This document shows, one piece after another, positions 1-6,335 of a stretch of DNA of 6,532 nucleotides. The DNA lies in NCBI GenBank assembly GCA_030592425.1, contig JAUVJK010000047.1, forward strand, positions 1-6,532, in the 5' to 3' direction. Below the pieces are notes generated by a model, which saw nothing but the letters and a program-made list of their open reading frames with translations, did not search any database and was not told where the DNA came from. Made by a program: the position numbers and the translations under genes. The stretch comes from Candidatus Moraniibacteriota bacterium. GTDB lineage: Bacteria > Patescibacteriota > Minisyncoccia > Moranbacterales > GCA-2747515. Every line of letters begins with the position of its first letter. Position 1 is the first letter of the stretch.

Positions 1-33
1 AAATTGTGCTGTTCAATAGTTTATTGTTTATAA

Positions 34-1011
34 TTATATAATACACTTATTAAAGTTTTTCATCAACTCATTATTATCAATATTTCCACTTTCTGCAATA
101 GCTACAATTTGTGTTTTTTGCTCTGCATCACCCCAGTCATCTCCTATTGACACATCACTCCTCCGACCAACTACTTGTAGGATTATTTGCTTGTTTGGAA
201 ATTCATCTGAATATACAATCCCCTTACATCTATAAATATTTGCTGGCAAATAATTTTTGACCATCAACTTTAACTTTTCTAAAGACATCTTGTCTCCTGT
301 CTCATAGCTCCATGTATCAAATACTTCACTATGATTTATATGCTTTTTTTGTTTTTTTGTTTTTTCCCCTTCATCAAGTTGACTCACATTAAATCTACCC
401 ACGCCCAATAATATCTCCAACGGGACGGCACACTCAACTGCTTTGACTATACGCAATCTATTAAATCGTTTATTAATTTCATCTTCTACTTGTTGTAGCT
501 GTTTTTTGTCAGCCAAATCTGTTTTATTTAAAATTACTATATCGGAAAAGGCCACTTGTCTAATTTTTAGCTCTTGTAATTCTGGATAGTCTGGACTAGC
601 ATAAAACTGATCAGCATCAACCACAGCCACAATACTGTCTAATCTGACACTGTCCCTAAATCTTGGTTGCACAAATGTCAATGCAATACTTGAAGGATCT
701 GCGACACCACTCGCTTCAATAATTATGTATTCAGGTCTGTCCGATCGACTCATCACTTCGTCTATCGCGTCCATCAAATCATCTCTAATTTGACAACACA
801 CACATCCATTTGCCAAACTAATCGCATTGTCATTTACATCAATAATTAGTTTTGAATCTATATTAATTTTGCCAAAATCATTTACGAGCACAGCTATTTT
901 CATTCCATGATCTCCATTTAAAATTCGATTTAACAATGTCGTTTTTCCTGCCCCCAAAAAACCTGTCAAAATTGTAATGGGCAATGCATCGTGTGCTGAA
1001 GTTATCTCCAT
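34..1011 (-). CDS. CobW/COG0523 G3E-family GTPase (putative metallochaperone)
   Basis: This 325-residue protein is a G3E P-loop GTPase of the CobW/YeiR/YjiA/ZNG1 type. Family members use GTP hydrolysis to deliver a metal, often Zn or Co, to a client enzyme in the cytosol. Visible motifs are Walker A GFLGAGKTT (17-25), the metal-binding GCVCC (69-73; Cys70, 72, 73), the Walker B/switch EASGVADP (99-106) and the G4 motif NKTD (162-165). A CobW C-terminal domain follows from about 228 to 320. The length is normal for the family. The domains are joined by a Lys-rich linker (about 211-226) encoded by three adenine runs with a slippery heptamer. It is the last gene of the run, 24 bases after the SulP stop. 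The start ATG (1009-1011) has only a weak purine tract before it, so expression probably depends on read-through from SulP. The family call is very secure; metal and client are unknown. Its sampled base composition looks lower in GC than SulP. Confidence 0.95.
   Translation of the reverse strand: MEITSAHDALPITILTGFLGAGKTTLLNRILNGDHGMKIAVLVNDFGKINIDSKLIIDVNDNAISLANGCVCCQIRDDLMDAIDEVMSRSDRPEYIIIEASGVADPSSIALTFVQPRFRDSVRLDSIVAVVDADQFYASPDYPELQELKIRQVAFSDIVILNKTDLADKKQLQQVEDEINKRFNRLRIVKAVECAVPLEILLGVGRFNVSQLDEGEKTKKQKKHINHSEVFDTWSYETGDKMSLEKLKLMVKNYLPANIYRCKGIVYSDEFPNKQIILQVVGRRSDVSIGDDWGDAEQKTQIVAIAESGNIDNNELMKNFNKCII
329..365 (-). other. Homopolymer linker with A AAA AAG slippery heptamer and nearby -1 stop
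   Basis: Within the CobW gene the coding strand has adenine runs of 6, 7 and 7 (plus-strand T runs at 360-365, 352-358 and 344-350). The last run plus the following G forms A AAA AAG (349 to 343) in the same phase as the dnaX frameshift site: zero-frame codons CAA AAA AAG, residues 221-223. A -1 slip there would add Ala-Tyr-Lys-Ser and stop at TAG (331-329), giving about 227 residues that contain the whole GTPase domain without the C-terminal domain. An SD-like AAGGGG lies 16 bases upstream of the heptamer. Nine bases downstream is a weak nested inverted repeat (CATAG 303-307 with CTATG 329-333; GTAT 314-317 with ATAC 321-324). The motif and phase are seen directly. Actual use is inference; a Lys-rich linker in an AT-rich genome could produce this by chance. 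Confidence 0.3.
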
Positions 1012-1035
1012 ATTCTTTGTGAAATAATATTTATG

Positions 1036-2694
1036 TTATTTATTATTAATGTATATCTGCCCTTCGATCCATGCTTTTTCTGTTGATTCAAGGAGTGTAT
1101 CGGTTGCAACGAATATATTCTCTTCACCGATCTGTTTATCTACACCAATACGCTTAAGTTGCTCCAATAGTATTTCGCTTACACCTGAGAGAATAAATCT
1201 ATTACTACCACTGCGCAGTTCTTCTGCGAGGTCTACCATAGTTTTTATTGCTGTACTATTTAATGTTTTATGTTCTCGCAAGCGAAAGATCAGTACAGCA
1301 TTTTTTGCATGATCAAAAGATGGCACGAGGTGATCAATATTTCCAGCAACTGCAAAGAAGATATTCCCATATGGTGTCACGATCGTCACATCTGATGATG
1401 TCAATTCTTTATCTGTTTCAGATACTGTATAGCGCATTTCTCCCGTTCGTCGCATTTGCATCAGCCGGACCTTCATTGACGTATTAAACACGTACAGAAT
1501 TAACGATAAAGCGACACCGACAAAAATTGCATAGTACAGAGGCATCAAAAGCGTCGCCACAAATGTCACCATCATAACGATCAGTGAAACTTGTGATGTT
1601 TTCCACACGGCAATGATCTCAGGACGCAAGTGCAATATAATATTGATCCCAATAAGGATAAGAATTCCTGCGAGTGTCGCATGTGGTATGAGTTCAATAA
1701 ATGATGCAAAAAATAAGATAATGCCAAGTGTAATAATACCTGCAAATATCCCAGCCATTCGTGATCTAGCACCGGATTCAACATTGAGTGCCGTCCGCGA
1801 AAAAGATCCCCCTGCCGGCATTCCTCCAAAAAAACCACCAACAGCATTAGCTAGACCTTGACCAATAAAATCACGCGATGGACCATTCTTCTTAGATTTC
1901 TTATTCCCGTAAACCGCCATAACACCTGCTGCATCGATAAGGCCGACAAGCGCAATTGCAATTGCTGGGATAATTAGAATGCTAATTGCAGAGAAATCCG
2001 GCATCACAAATTCCGGTAGGCCACTAGGGATGGCCATATGGTCACCAACAATTTCTGTCGAGATACGATCTATCAAAGCGACAAAAATCGTCATTATGAC
2101 AAGCACAATCGCATATGCAGAATGCTCGATCTGTTTCATGCGTTGCAATAATACCACTAGGCCAATTGTAGCAAAACCGACGAGAAGCGTTGTCGTATCA
2201 AATTGAGGAAAGTTCACAAGAATATCACGCACTTTTGCAAACTCATTGTTATACTCTGCCGACACATGATAACCTGTAAAGTTTTCCAATTGTCCAATGA
2301 TAACTAGTAGCGCAGAGCCAAGAACAAATCCCGTCATCACACCATTTGAAATAAAACGCAAGACGCTACCCATTTTGAAAATCCCCATCAATAGTTGAAA
2401 AATACCAACCATGATCGTCAGCATAAAAAGCACACCAAGTGCCCCTTCATTCCCTGTTGACGTCAATACACTCGCTGCAGAAATTGCGAGCGTATTTGTC
2501 AGTGTAACGATCATCAACGGTGAGCCTGTAGACGATGCTCCTATGATCGTCGCAATGACTCCTGTATAGAGACCATAAATCGGATTAACACCAACGATCA
2601 TCGCAAAGCCAATCCCCTCTGGAATCGATACCACCGCGACAGACAACCCCGCAACAAAATCACTGACACTCGTTTTTTTGAATCTCTTGAACAT
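1036..2694 (-). CDS. SulP (SLC26-type) anion transporter with C-terminal STAS domain
   Basis: This 552-residue inner-membrane protein has standard SulP length and architecture. The N-terminus (12-45) carries the family opening, with IPEGIGFA (24-31) and GLYTG (41-45) leading into the first helices. The most diagnostic block is at 280-316: GLANAVGGFFGG, then PAGGSFSRTALN and SGARSRMAG, the conserved Gly-rich helix and adjoining loop of sulfate permeases. Hydrophobic segments run to about residue 404. A cytoplasmic STAS domain follows at about 436-540, including the LNSTAI loop (478-483) where many STAS domains have Asp-Ser/Thr. Substrate cannot be read from sequence: sulfate, bicarbonate (BicA-like) and other anions are all possible. 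No carbonic anhydrase or sulfate-assimilation gene lies alongside to decide. The start ATG (2692-2694) follows a strong SD and lies 10 bases after the GAP-gene stop, so the two are probably translationally coupled. Confidence 0.95.
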   Translation of the reverse strand: MFKRFKKTSVSDFVAGLSVAVVSIPEGIGFAMIVGVNPIYGLYTGVIATIIGASSTGSPLMIVTLTNTLAISAASVLTSTGNEGALGVLFMLTIMVGIFQLLMGIFKMGSVLRFISNGVMTGFVLGSALLVIIGQLENFTGYHVSAEYNNEFAKVRDILVNFPQFDTTTLLVGFATIGLVVLLQRMKQIEHSAYAIVLVIMTIFVALIDRISTEIVGDHMAIPSGLPEFVMPDFSAISILIIPAIAIALVGLIDAAGVMAVYGNKKSKKNGPSRDFIGQGLANAVGGFFGGMPAGGSFSRTALNVESGARSRMAGIFAGIITLGIILFFASFIELIPHATLAGILILIGINIILHLRPEIIAVWKTSQVSLIVMMVTFVATLLMPLYYAIFVGVALSLILYVFNTSMKVRLMQMRRTGEMRYTVSETDKELTSSDVTIVTPYGNIFFAVAGNIDHLVPSFDHAKNAVLIFRLREHKTLNSTAIKTMVDLAEELRSGSNRFILSGVSEILLEQLKRIGVDKQIGEENIFVATDTLLESTEKAWIEGQIYINNK

Positions 2695-2699
2695 TATTA

Positions 2700-2706
2700 C
2701 CTTCCT
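2700..2706 (-). promoter_or_regulatory. Shine-Dalgarno site of the SulP gene, overlapping the upstream stop
   Basis: The coding strand reads AGGAAGG five bases before the SulP ATG. Its first two bases are the last two of the TAG stop of the GAP-family gene (2705-2707). This is the only strong, well-spaced SD at a gene start in the window. It fixes the SulP start and suggests that ribosomes ending on the upstream gene re-initiate here. Confidence 0.8.
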
Positions 2707-3364
2707 AAATCAAATTAAAGCCTTGCGCCAAAAGAAGTAGACCGACAACCAAAAGGAGCCAAAACATGACCATCGCATTATTCTGCGACAACCATTCTTT
2801 CCATATCGTCAATGTCTTTTCTGCTTTTTTACCTGCAATAAGGTAATAGACAACTGGTATCACAACCGTGCTACTTGCGATCGCAACAAATATACTCACG
2901 TTTATCCAAGTTGTACTGTCAATTTGTCCTGAACTTGAAATAATCATTGCGCCCGCAATGATAAGAGCAATATTTTTTGGATTTAAGCCAGAGAGCACGA
3001 CAGCAAGCCCACCAGCTTTCAGAGGTGTAAATGCATCAATTTTTAAAAGCCATTTTGGCATTTCCGGCTCTTGCCCCTCTTTTGGTCGAGAGCGAAAATT
3101 TTTCACAGACAGCAATAACAGCAAGGCGCCGAGAACGATCTTGACCCACTGCGTACCACTATCATTCTCTGCCACAACTTGCTGTCCTGACGAAAAGAAG
3201 ATAATACCAACACTCACAAGAGTAATGGTCAAAAACCACGCAATCGCAAAAGCAATACTATTACTTTTTGCGCGCGCAGAAAAAAGCATAATAATCACCG
3301 CAATAACAGGAATTGGTGAAATCGCGATGCCCAAAGCCATCGGGAGCATATCTACATTGATCAT
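2705..3364 (-). CDS. GAP-family (SfLAP/LysE-superfamily) membrane protein
   Basis: This 219-residue, very hydrophobic protein fits the GAP family (named for the SfLAP, sulfolipid-1-addressing protein, group), which belongs to the LysE-like transporter superfamily. The first helix carries ISPIPVIAVIIMLFS (15-29) followed by ARAKSN, matching the family opening where a helix with two prolines precedes a short basic loop. A conserved SGLNPKN motif (125-131) begins the second half. About six membrane segments are visible: roughly 5-29, 36-59, 72-88, 113-143, 152-177 and 196-216. A charged cytoplasmic loop lies at about 89-111. Family members are predicted exporters of small molecules or lipids, but no substrate can be assigned. 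The ATG at 3362-3364 is preceded in frame by a TAA 11 codons upstream and has no good SD. The gene is followed after 10 bases by SulP, so the two probably share an mRNA and may act on the same transport process. Confidence 0.85.
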   Translation of the reverse strand: MINVDMLPMALGIAISPIPVIAVIIMLFSARAKSNSIAFAIAWFLTITLVSVGIIFFSSGQQVVAENDSGTQWVKIVLGALLLLLSVKNFRSRPKEGQEPEMPKWLLKIDAFTPLKAGGLAVVLSGLNPKNIALIIAGAMIISSSGQIDSTTWINVSIFVAIASSTVVIPVVYYLIAGKKAEKTLTIWKEWLSQNNAMVMFWLLLVVGLLLLAQGFNLI

Positions 3365-3467
3365 ATTGTTTCTATTAATTTCTTTACTATAATATTACCA
3401 ATATATTCACATTATGAAGAGCACCATTGTAAAAAATGATATTCCTCCTCACATTATTGTATGGTAG
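3365..3467 (-). promoter_or_regulatory. 103-base spacer before GAP-SulP-CobW with orphan SD and possible promoter
   Basis: This is the longest gap inside the five-gene run. Reading the minus strand, it has a TACAAT hexamer (3461-3456), a strong orphan GAGGAGG (AGGAGG at 3449-3444), a T6 run, a second TACAAT (3431-3426), and an AT-rich stretch just before the GAP start. A 9-base direct repeat TCACATTAT (plus strand 3407-3415 and 3449-3457) flanks the middle. Neither -10-like hexamer has a convincing -35 at 16-18 bases. No GC-rich hairpin precedes the T run, so I see no terminator. The spacer may hold an internal promoter that makes the last three genes a separate unit, but this is weak. Confidence 0.25.
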
Positions 3468-4514
3468 TTATTTCTGGAATTCCTCTGTCATTTGCTTAGT
3501 CCATGCATCAGCCCAATCATATGTTTCATTTTTATCCTTTGGGTAATAGGCTCTTAGCACGCCTGTCCACACTTTTCCTCGTGGTGTTATTACCACATTT
3601 TGTTCTCCTTCTAGTACAGGTTCTCCGCTAGCCAAAAATGTAATTGTATATGTCCCATCCTCATTTTCTACCATGTCATCAGAATTAATTGAATATTTTT
3701 TCGTAGCAATCCAGCCATTTTCATTATACATTGTAAAAGAGAAGAAACTTCCTTCATCAAAAATAAGATTTGGCCGATCTATTGTAAATTGCCCTCTTTC
3801 TACATTACCTGAAAACGCAGAGTAAACAGCCTGATCTCCAGGCAACCCTCCCCAACCAACAGCAACTACAACTCTCGCATTGTCTTCATCTCTTTCTTCC
3901 ATTGTGCCAAAACCAGTCCGTGGTGCTAATTTAGGATGTTTTGCAAACTCTGCAAAAATTTCATATTTCACAGCATCTATTGTACTCAAATCATAATCAA
4001 CTGATGGCACATACGGATCAGAAGAATTATACGTAATCGAAATACCATCCTGCGCTGCATATCCTTTTTCCATCATTTCATCTTCTGGAAGGTCTCTTAG
4101 CAACCCACTGCGAATAATGATATAGGCATGCTGACCTTCTGTAAGCATAGTTTCATCCACTTCTATAGTACCTGCTCCTGTAAGTGTGGCAATCTGACTA
4201 TGATTGATGTCAAGGACATTAATATTTTGGTACCCTTCATACTCTTTCGCTGTTATCGTTGCGCCACCCTTAACATCCAAAATGATTCGCTCATACAAGG
4301 TGTCATCATTCATACGAATAACGTCTTGATTATCCGTATCAGTTCGGTCCCGATTCGGTCGTATTACATTAACTTTTCCACCAGTATTAACTAGTTCTTT
4401 GAGATACGCACGCGTTGAATCAGCATGAATAAAATTGTCCATCGTCACCACAACTCCATTACTTTTTTTATTATTTTCGTCCATAGTATTGTTTAGATAA
4501 TTATTTATTATCAT
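3468..4514 (-). CDS. Short diverged DUF1254/DUF1214 protein
   Basis: This 348-residue protein has the DUF1254-DUF1214 order but is shorter and less canonical than its neighbour. The N-terminal part (about 25-140) has DNFIHADSTRAYLKEL, then QDVIRMNDDTLYERIILD (63-80), matching the family's conserved Asn-x-Asp-Thr-x-Tyr block. The C-terminal part (about 215-325) has GWGGLPGDQAVY, FFSFTMYNENGW (257-268), an NEDGTYTITF strand (284-293) and the closing VLRAYYPKD (319-327), all DUF1214-like. The biochemical role of the family is not established. The N-terminus is polar with no signal peptide, so the protein appears cytosolic, whereas many proteobacterial relatives are exported. The ATG at 4512-4514 has no good SD; Met11 (ATG at 4482-4484, starting MDENNKK) is an equally likely start. 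It lies 55 bases after its paralogue, probably an old tandem duplication with one copy trimmed. Confidence 0.8.
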   Translation of the reverse strand: MIINNYLNNTMDENNKKSNGVVVTMDNFIHADSTRAYLKELVNTGGKVNVIRPNRDRTDTDNQDVIRMNDDTLYERIILDVKGGATITAKEYEGYQNINVLDINHSQIATLTGAGTIEVDETMLTEGQHAYIIIRSGLLRDLPEDEMMEKGYAAQDGISITYNSSDPYVPSVDYDLSTIDAVKYEIFAEFAKHPKLAPRTGFGTMEERDEDNARVVVAVGWGGLPGDQAVYSAFSGNVERGQFTIDRPNLIFDEGSFFSFTMYNENGWIATKKYSINSDDMVENEDGTYTITFLASGEPVLEGEQNVVITPRGKVWTGVLRAYYPKDKNETYDWADAWTKQMTEEFQK

Positions 4515-4569
4515 TAATTATAAGCTACCATCACACTTTTACCTAATCATTAATACAAAAGCTCATTTT

Positions 4570-6051
4570 CTAGGCTTGTAATTTGACATCTTCTAATTGC
4601 CACGACTGATCAAACCATGATTCCTTTGGACCATAAGCACGAAACATAACAAACCAACCTTTGTCCTTATTTGTCTCAATCCAATTGTTTTCTTTGCCTT
4701 CTGGAGACGTTGGACCAAAATACAGATCAATTGAGCCATCTTCATTGTATTCCAGAGGACTCGATTTACTATTCACACCCGGAAATGGTTGTCCTGTTTG
4801 CAATTCTGAACGTGTTTGTGGATCATAAATAACAATAGACCAGAAATCTTTTACTGGCACATCTGCAGGTATATGTAATGTATATTCCTTGGCTCCTAAT
4901 AAATAATCACCCTCACCATCTAGCAGAGCTACTGCATATTGAGATCCTTTCTCAACTAGTTTTAACACCATTGCTGGTGTATTCACTGTTGCAAAATAGA
5001 AAAATCGTGTTCGTGCATCAAGATATCTTCCGCCGCTTCCATCATCTTTCAACCATTCATGATTTCCTCCAACAAAAGCTGACTCCCAATGTTTACCCTT
5101 ATATATAATAGCTTCATCCTCTCTTGTTCGGTATACAGTCGCCCGCGCTGTTGCATTCCCGACTGCGACAGCCTCTGTTAGAATTGTTTTCATACGTTCA
5201 TCTGGAGCAAATTCTTTTCCTTTTTGGATACCAATACTTGCAAAAAGGCCTCGCAATTCTGGATCGATAAGAGAGAGAGGTTCTCTTTGAATGACCGTAT
5301 TCAGTTCTTCGTAAAATTCATAGTTATTGCTATGAATTGAATTGAAAACCTTACCAGAACCATCAATAAACTTCATCTCTGGCTGATTTTCACTGTCTTT
5401 TAGTGGATAGATCTTGAGTCCTTCTCTATACATCTGCGCAGCTGCATCAGGCTTTCCATCTACCAAAAACCCACGCAGGATCACCCAATTGATATAGGAT
5501 GTCGATGTCGCGACAAAATATCCCTCCTCTGGCACATCGCCTTCATAACCAGGTGGTAATATTAAGTATTTACCACCTTTGCCTTGATCTGGTCCAGGTC
5601 CACCCATATCGATCACAAAACGGAAAAAAGCATCGTTAACAGTGCCAGGACCACTCCCCGCCGGCACTTCTACCACAGTTGGCCCATCTTTCTCTAGATC
5701 TAATATAATTGATGTGTAAACAGTGTCTGTATTCCCAGTCAAGAAAAGAGGATTAGAATCCAACAATGCACCAAACATGCACACATGATTACATTCTACC
5801 GCCCCAATATCCTTCATACCAACTTGCATTGCTTCAAGTGACGTCGCTGGGATCCCATTCAAAAATACTTCCGTACCTCGCATAAAATCCAGATTATCAT
5901 ACACCAACTTTGTTGTCTCTTCACTAGGCAATCCATCATAAAATTCTAGTGTGCCAAGTCTCGTCTCAACCTTACTTGGTGTTAATATTTTCTCTGGTAT
6001 GTCTGTATTATAGTGTGACTTTATTTCTTCGATCTCCTTTTGATCATTCAT
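4570..6051 (-). CDS. DUF1254/DUF1214 domain-containing protein
   Basis: This 493-residue protein has the canonical two-domain layout. DUF1254 spans about 38-220: FMRGTEVFLNGIPATSLEAM (56-75), the conserved NTDTVYTSIILDL (107-119), RFVIDMGGPGPDQGKGGKY (144-162), LPPGYEG, then YINWVILRGFLVDGKP (186-201). DUF1214 spans about 385-490: VPVKDFWSIVIYD (398-410), YNEDGSIDLYFGP (435-447), then WFVMFRAYGPKESWFDQSW (466-484). Length is normal for the family. Structures of homologues exist but no accepted reaction is known, so no function is assigned. Residues 1-25 are charged (MNDQKEIEEI), with no signal peptide or membrane segment. The start ATG (6049-6051) has an AT-rich leader and no SD; a promoter candidate lies about 60 bases upstream. 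It is the first gene of the five-gene run and precedes a shorter paralogue. Confidence 0.92.
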   Translation of the reverse strand: MNDQKEIEEIKSHYNTDIPEKILTPSKVETRLGTLEFYDGLPSEETTKLVYDNLDFMRGTEVFLNGIPATSLEAMQVGMKDIGAVECNHVCMFGALLDSNPLFLTGNTDTVYTSIILDLEKDGPTVVEVPAGSGPGTVNDAFFRFVIDMGGPGPDQGKGGKYLILPPGYEGDVPEEGYFVATSTSYINWVILRGFLVDGKPDAAAQMYREGLKIYPLKDSENQPEMKFIDGSGKVFNSIHSNNYEFYEELNTVIQREPLSLIDPELRGLFASIGIQKGKEFAPDERMKTILTEAVAVGNATARATVYRTREDEAIIYKGKHWESAFVGGNHEWLKDDGSGGRYLDARTRFFYFATVNTPAMVLKLVEKGSQYAVALLDGEGDYLLGAKEYTLHIPADVPVKDFWSIVIYDPQTRSELQTGQPFPGVNSKSSPLEYNEDGSIDLYFGPTSPEGKENNWIETNKDKGWFVMFRAYGPKESWFDQSWQLEDVKLQA

Positions 6052-6109
6052 AATGATTGTTTTTAATTATTATTTTTTGAGGTTCTTGACTGAATCAAAA
6101 CTTATTCTC

Positions 6110-6118
6110 ATTGTATCA
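6110..6118 (-). promoter_or_regulatory. Candidate extended -10 promoter for the DUF1254 gene
   Basis: The minus strand reads TGATACAAT: the extended -10 TG, one base, then TACAAT (five of six matches to TATAAT). Transcription would begin near 6103, giving a leader of about 50 bases. The -35 region is T-rich without a clear TTGACA, which an extended -10 can tolerate. A second, weaker candidate lies upstream: TTGAAA (6202-6197) with a 16-base spacer to TACTAT (6180-6175). Both are read by eye only. Confidence 0.4.
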
Positions 6119-6205
6119 CCATTAAAACAAACAATAAAATAGATTCACTCCTTAAATCGTACTAAATTTATTTTATAGTATGTAGTGGAATTCTTTTTTC
6201 AATCC

Positions 6206-6313
6206 TTATTCCTGATATGTCTCATCAAACGGTACAATTTCACCATTGTCATTCTCTACATAGAAAGCTCTATACTATATCCCAAAGCGAGGACATTTAC
6301 GCGCATTATATGA
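6206..6313 (-). pseudogene. Possible decayed gene tail with an internal TAG
   Basis: One frame reads like protein although it has no start: SYNARKCPRFGI, then TAG (6277-6275), then YRAFYVENDNGEI and VPFDETYQE before a TAA stop (6208-6206). The 22 codons after the TAG have the acidic, polar make-up of a real C-terminus. A single C-to-T change would turn CAG into this TAG. Two TGA codons sit just upstream (6319-6314), and the same frame is then open again up to about 6355, inside the small gene. I do not recognise a family. It may be a remnant of a lost gene or only a chance open stretch. Confidence 0.2.
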
Positions 6314-6335
6314 TCATCACGCCCGCTTAATCAGA

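Noticed and set aside
1..33. Transcription terminator after the CobW stop
   Set aside because: Only a 5-base AT stem (CAATA/TATTG) is visible, with no GC-rich hairpin or T run. Any terminator lies outside the window.
1049..2206. Several plus- and minus-strand frames of 75-88 codons inside the SulP region
   Set aside because: They overlap well-conserved SulP coding sequence in other frames and show no recognisable motif or start signal.
2868..3392. A 174-codon plus-strand open frame opposite the GAP-family gene
   Set aside because: It is the antisense shadow of a clearly recognisable membrane protein and has no family motif of its own. Its hydrophobic stretches simply mirror the opposite strand.
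4128..5108. Plus-strand frames opposite the two DUF1254 genes
   Set aside because: These are antisense shadows; protein character and motifs are all on the minus strand.
6086..6091. TTGACT on the plus strand as a -35 element
   Set aside because: There is no acceptable -10 hexamer 16-18 bases downstream and no plus-strand gene to serve.
6111..6153. A short frame after an AAGGAG-like site upstream of the DUF1254 gene
   Set aside because: The spacing from the SD to a TTG is about 13 bases and the frame is only eight codons. It also overlaps the better-supported -10 promoter candidate.
6310..6317. Palindrome ATGATCAT as an operator
   Set aside because: The core TGATCA recurs many times in this AT-rich window, including inside coding regions, so it carries little weight.
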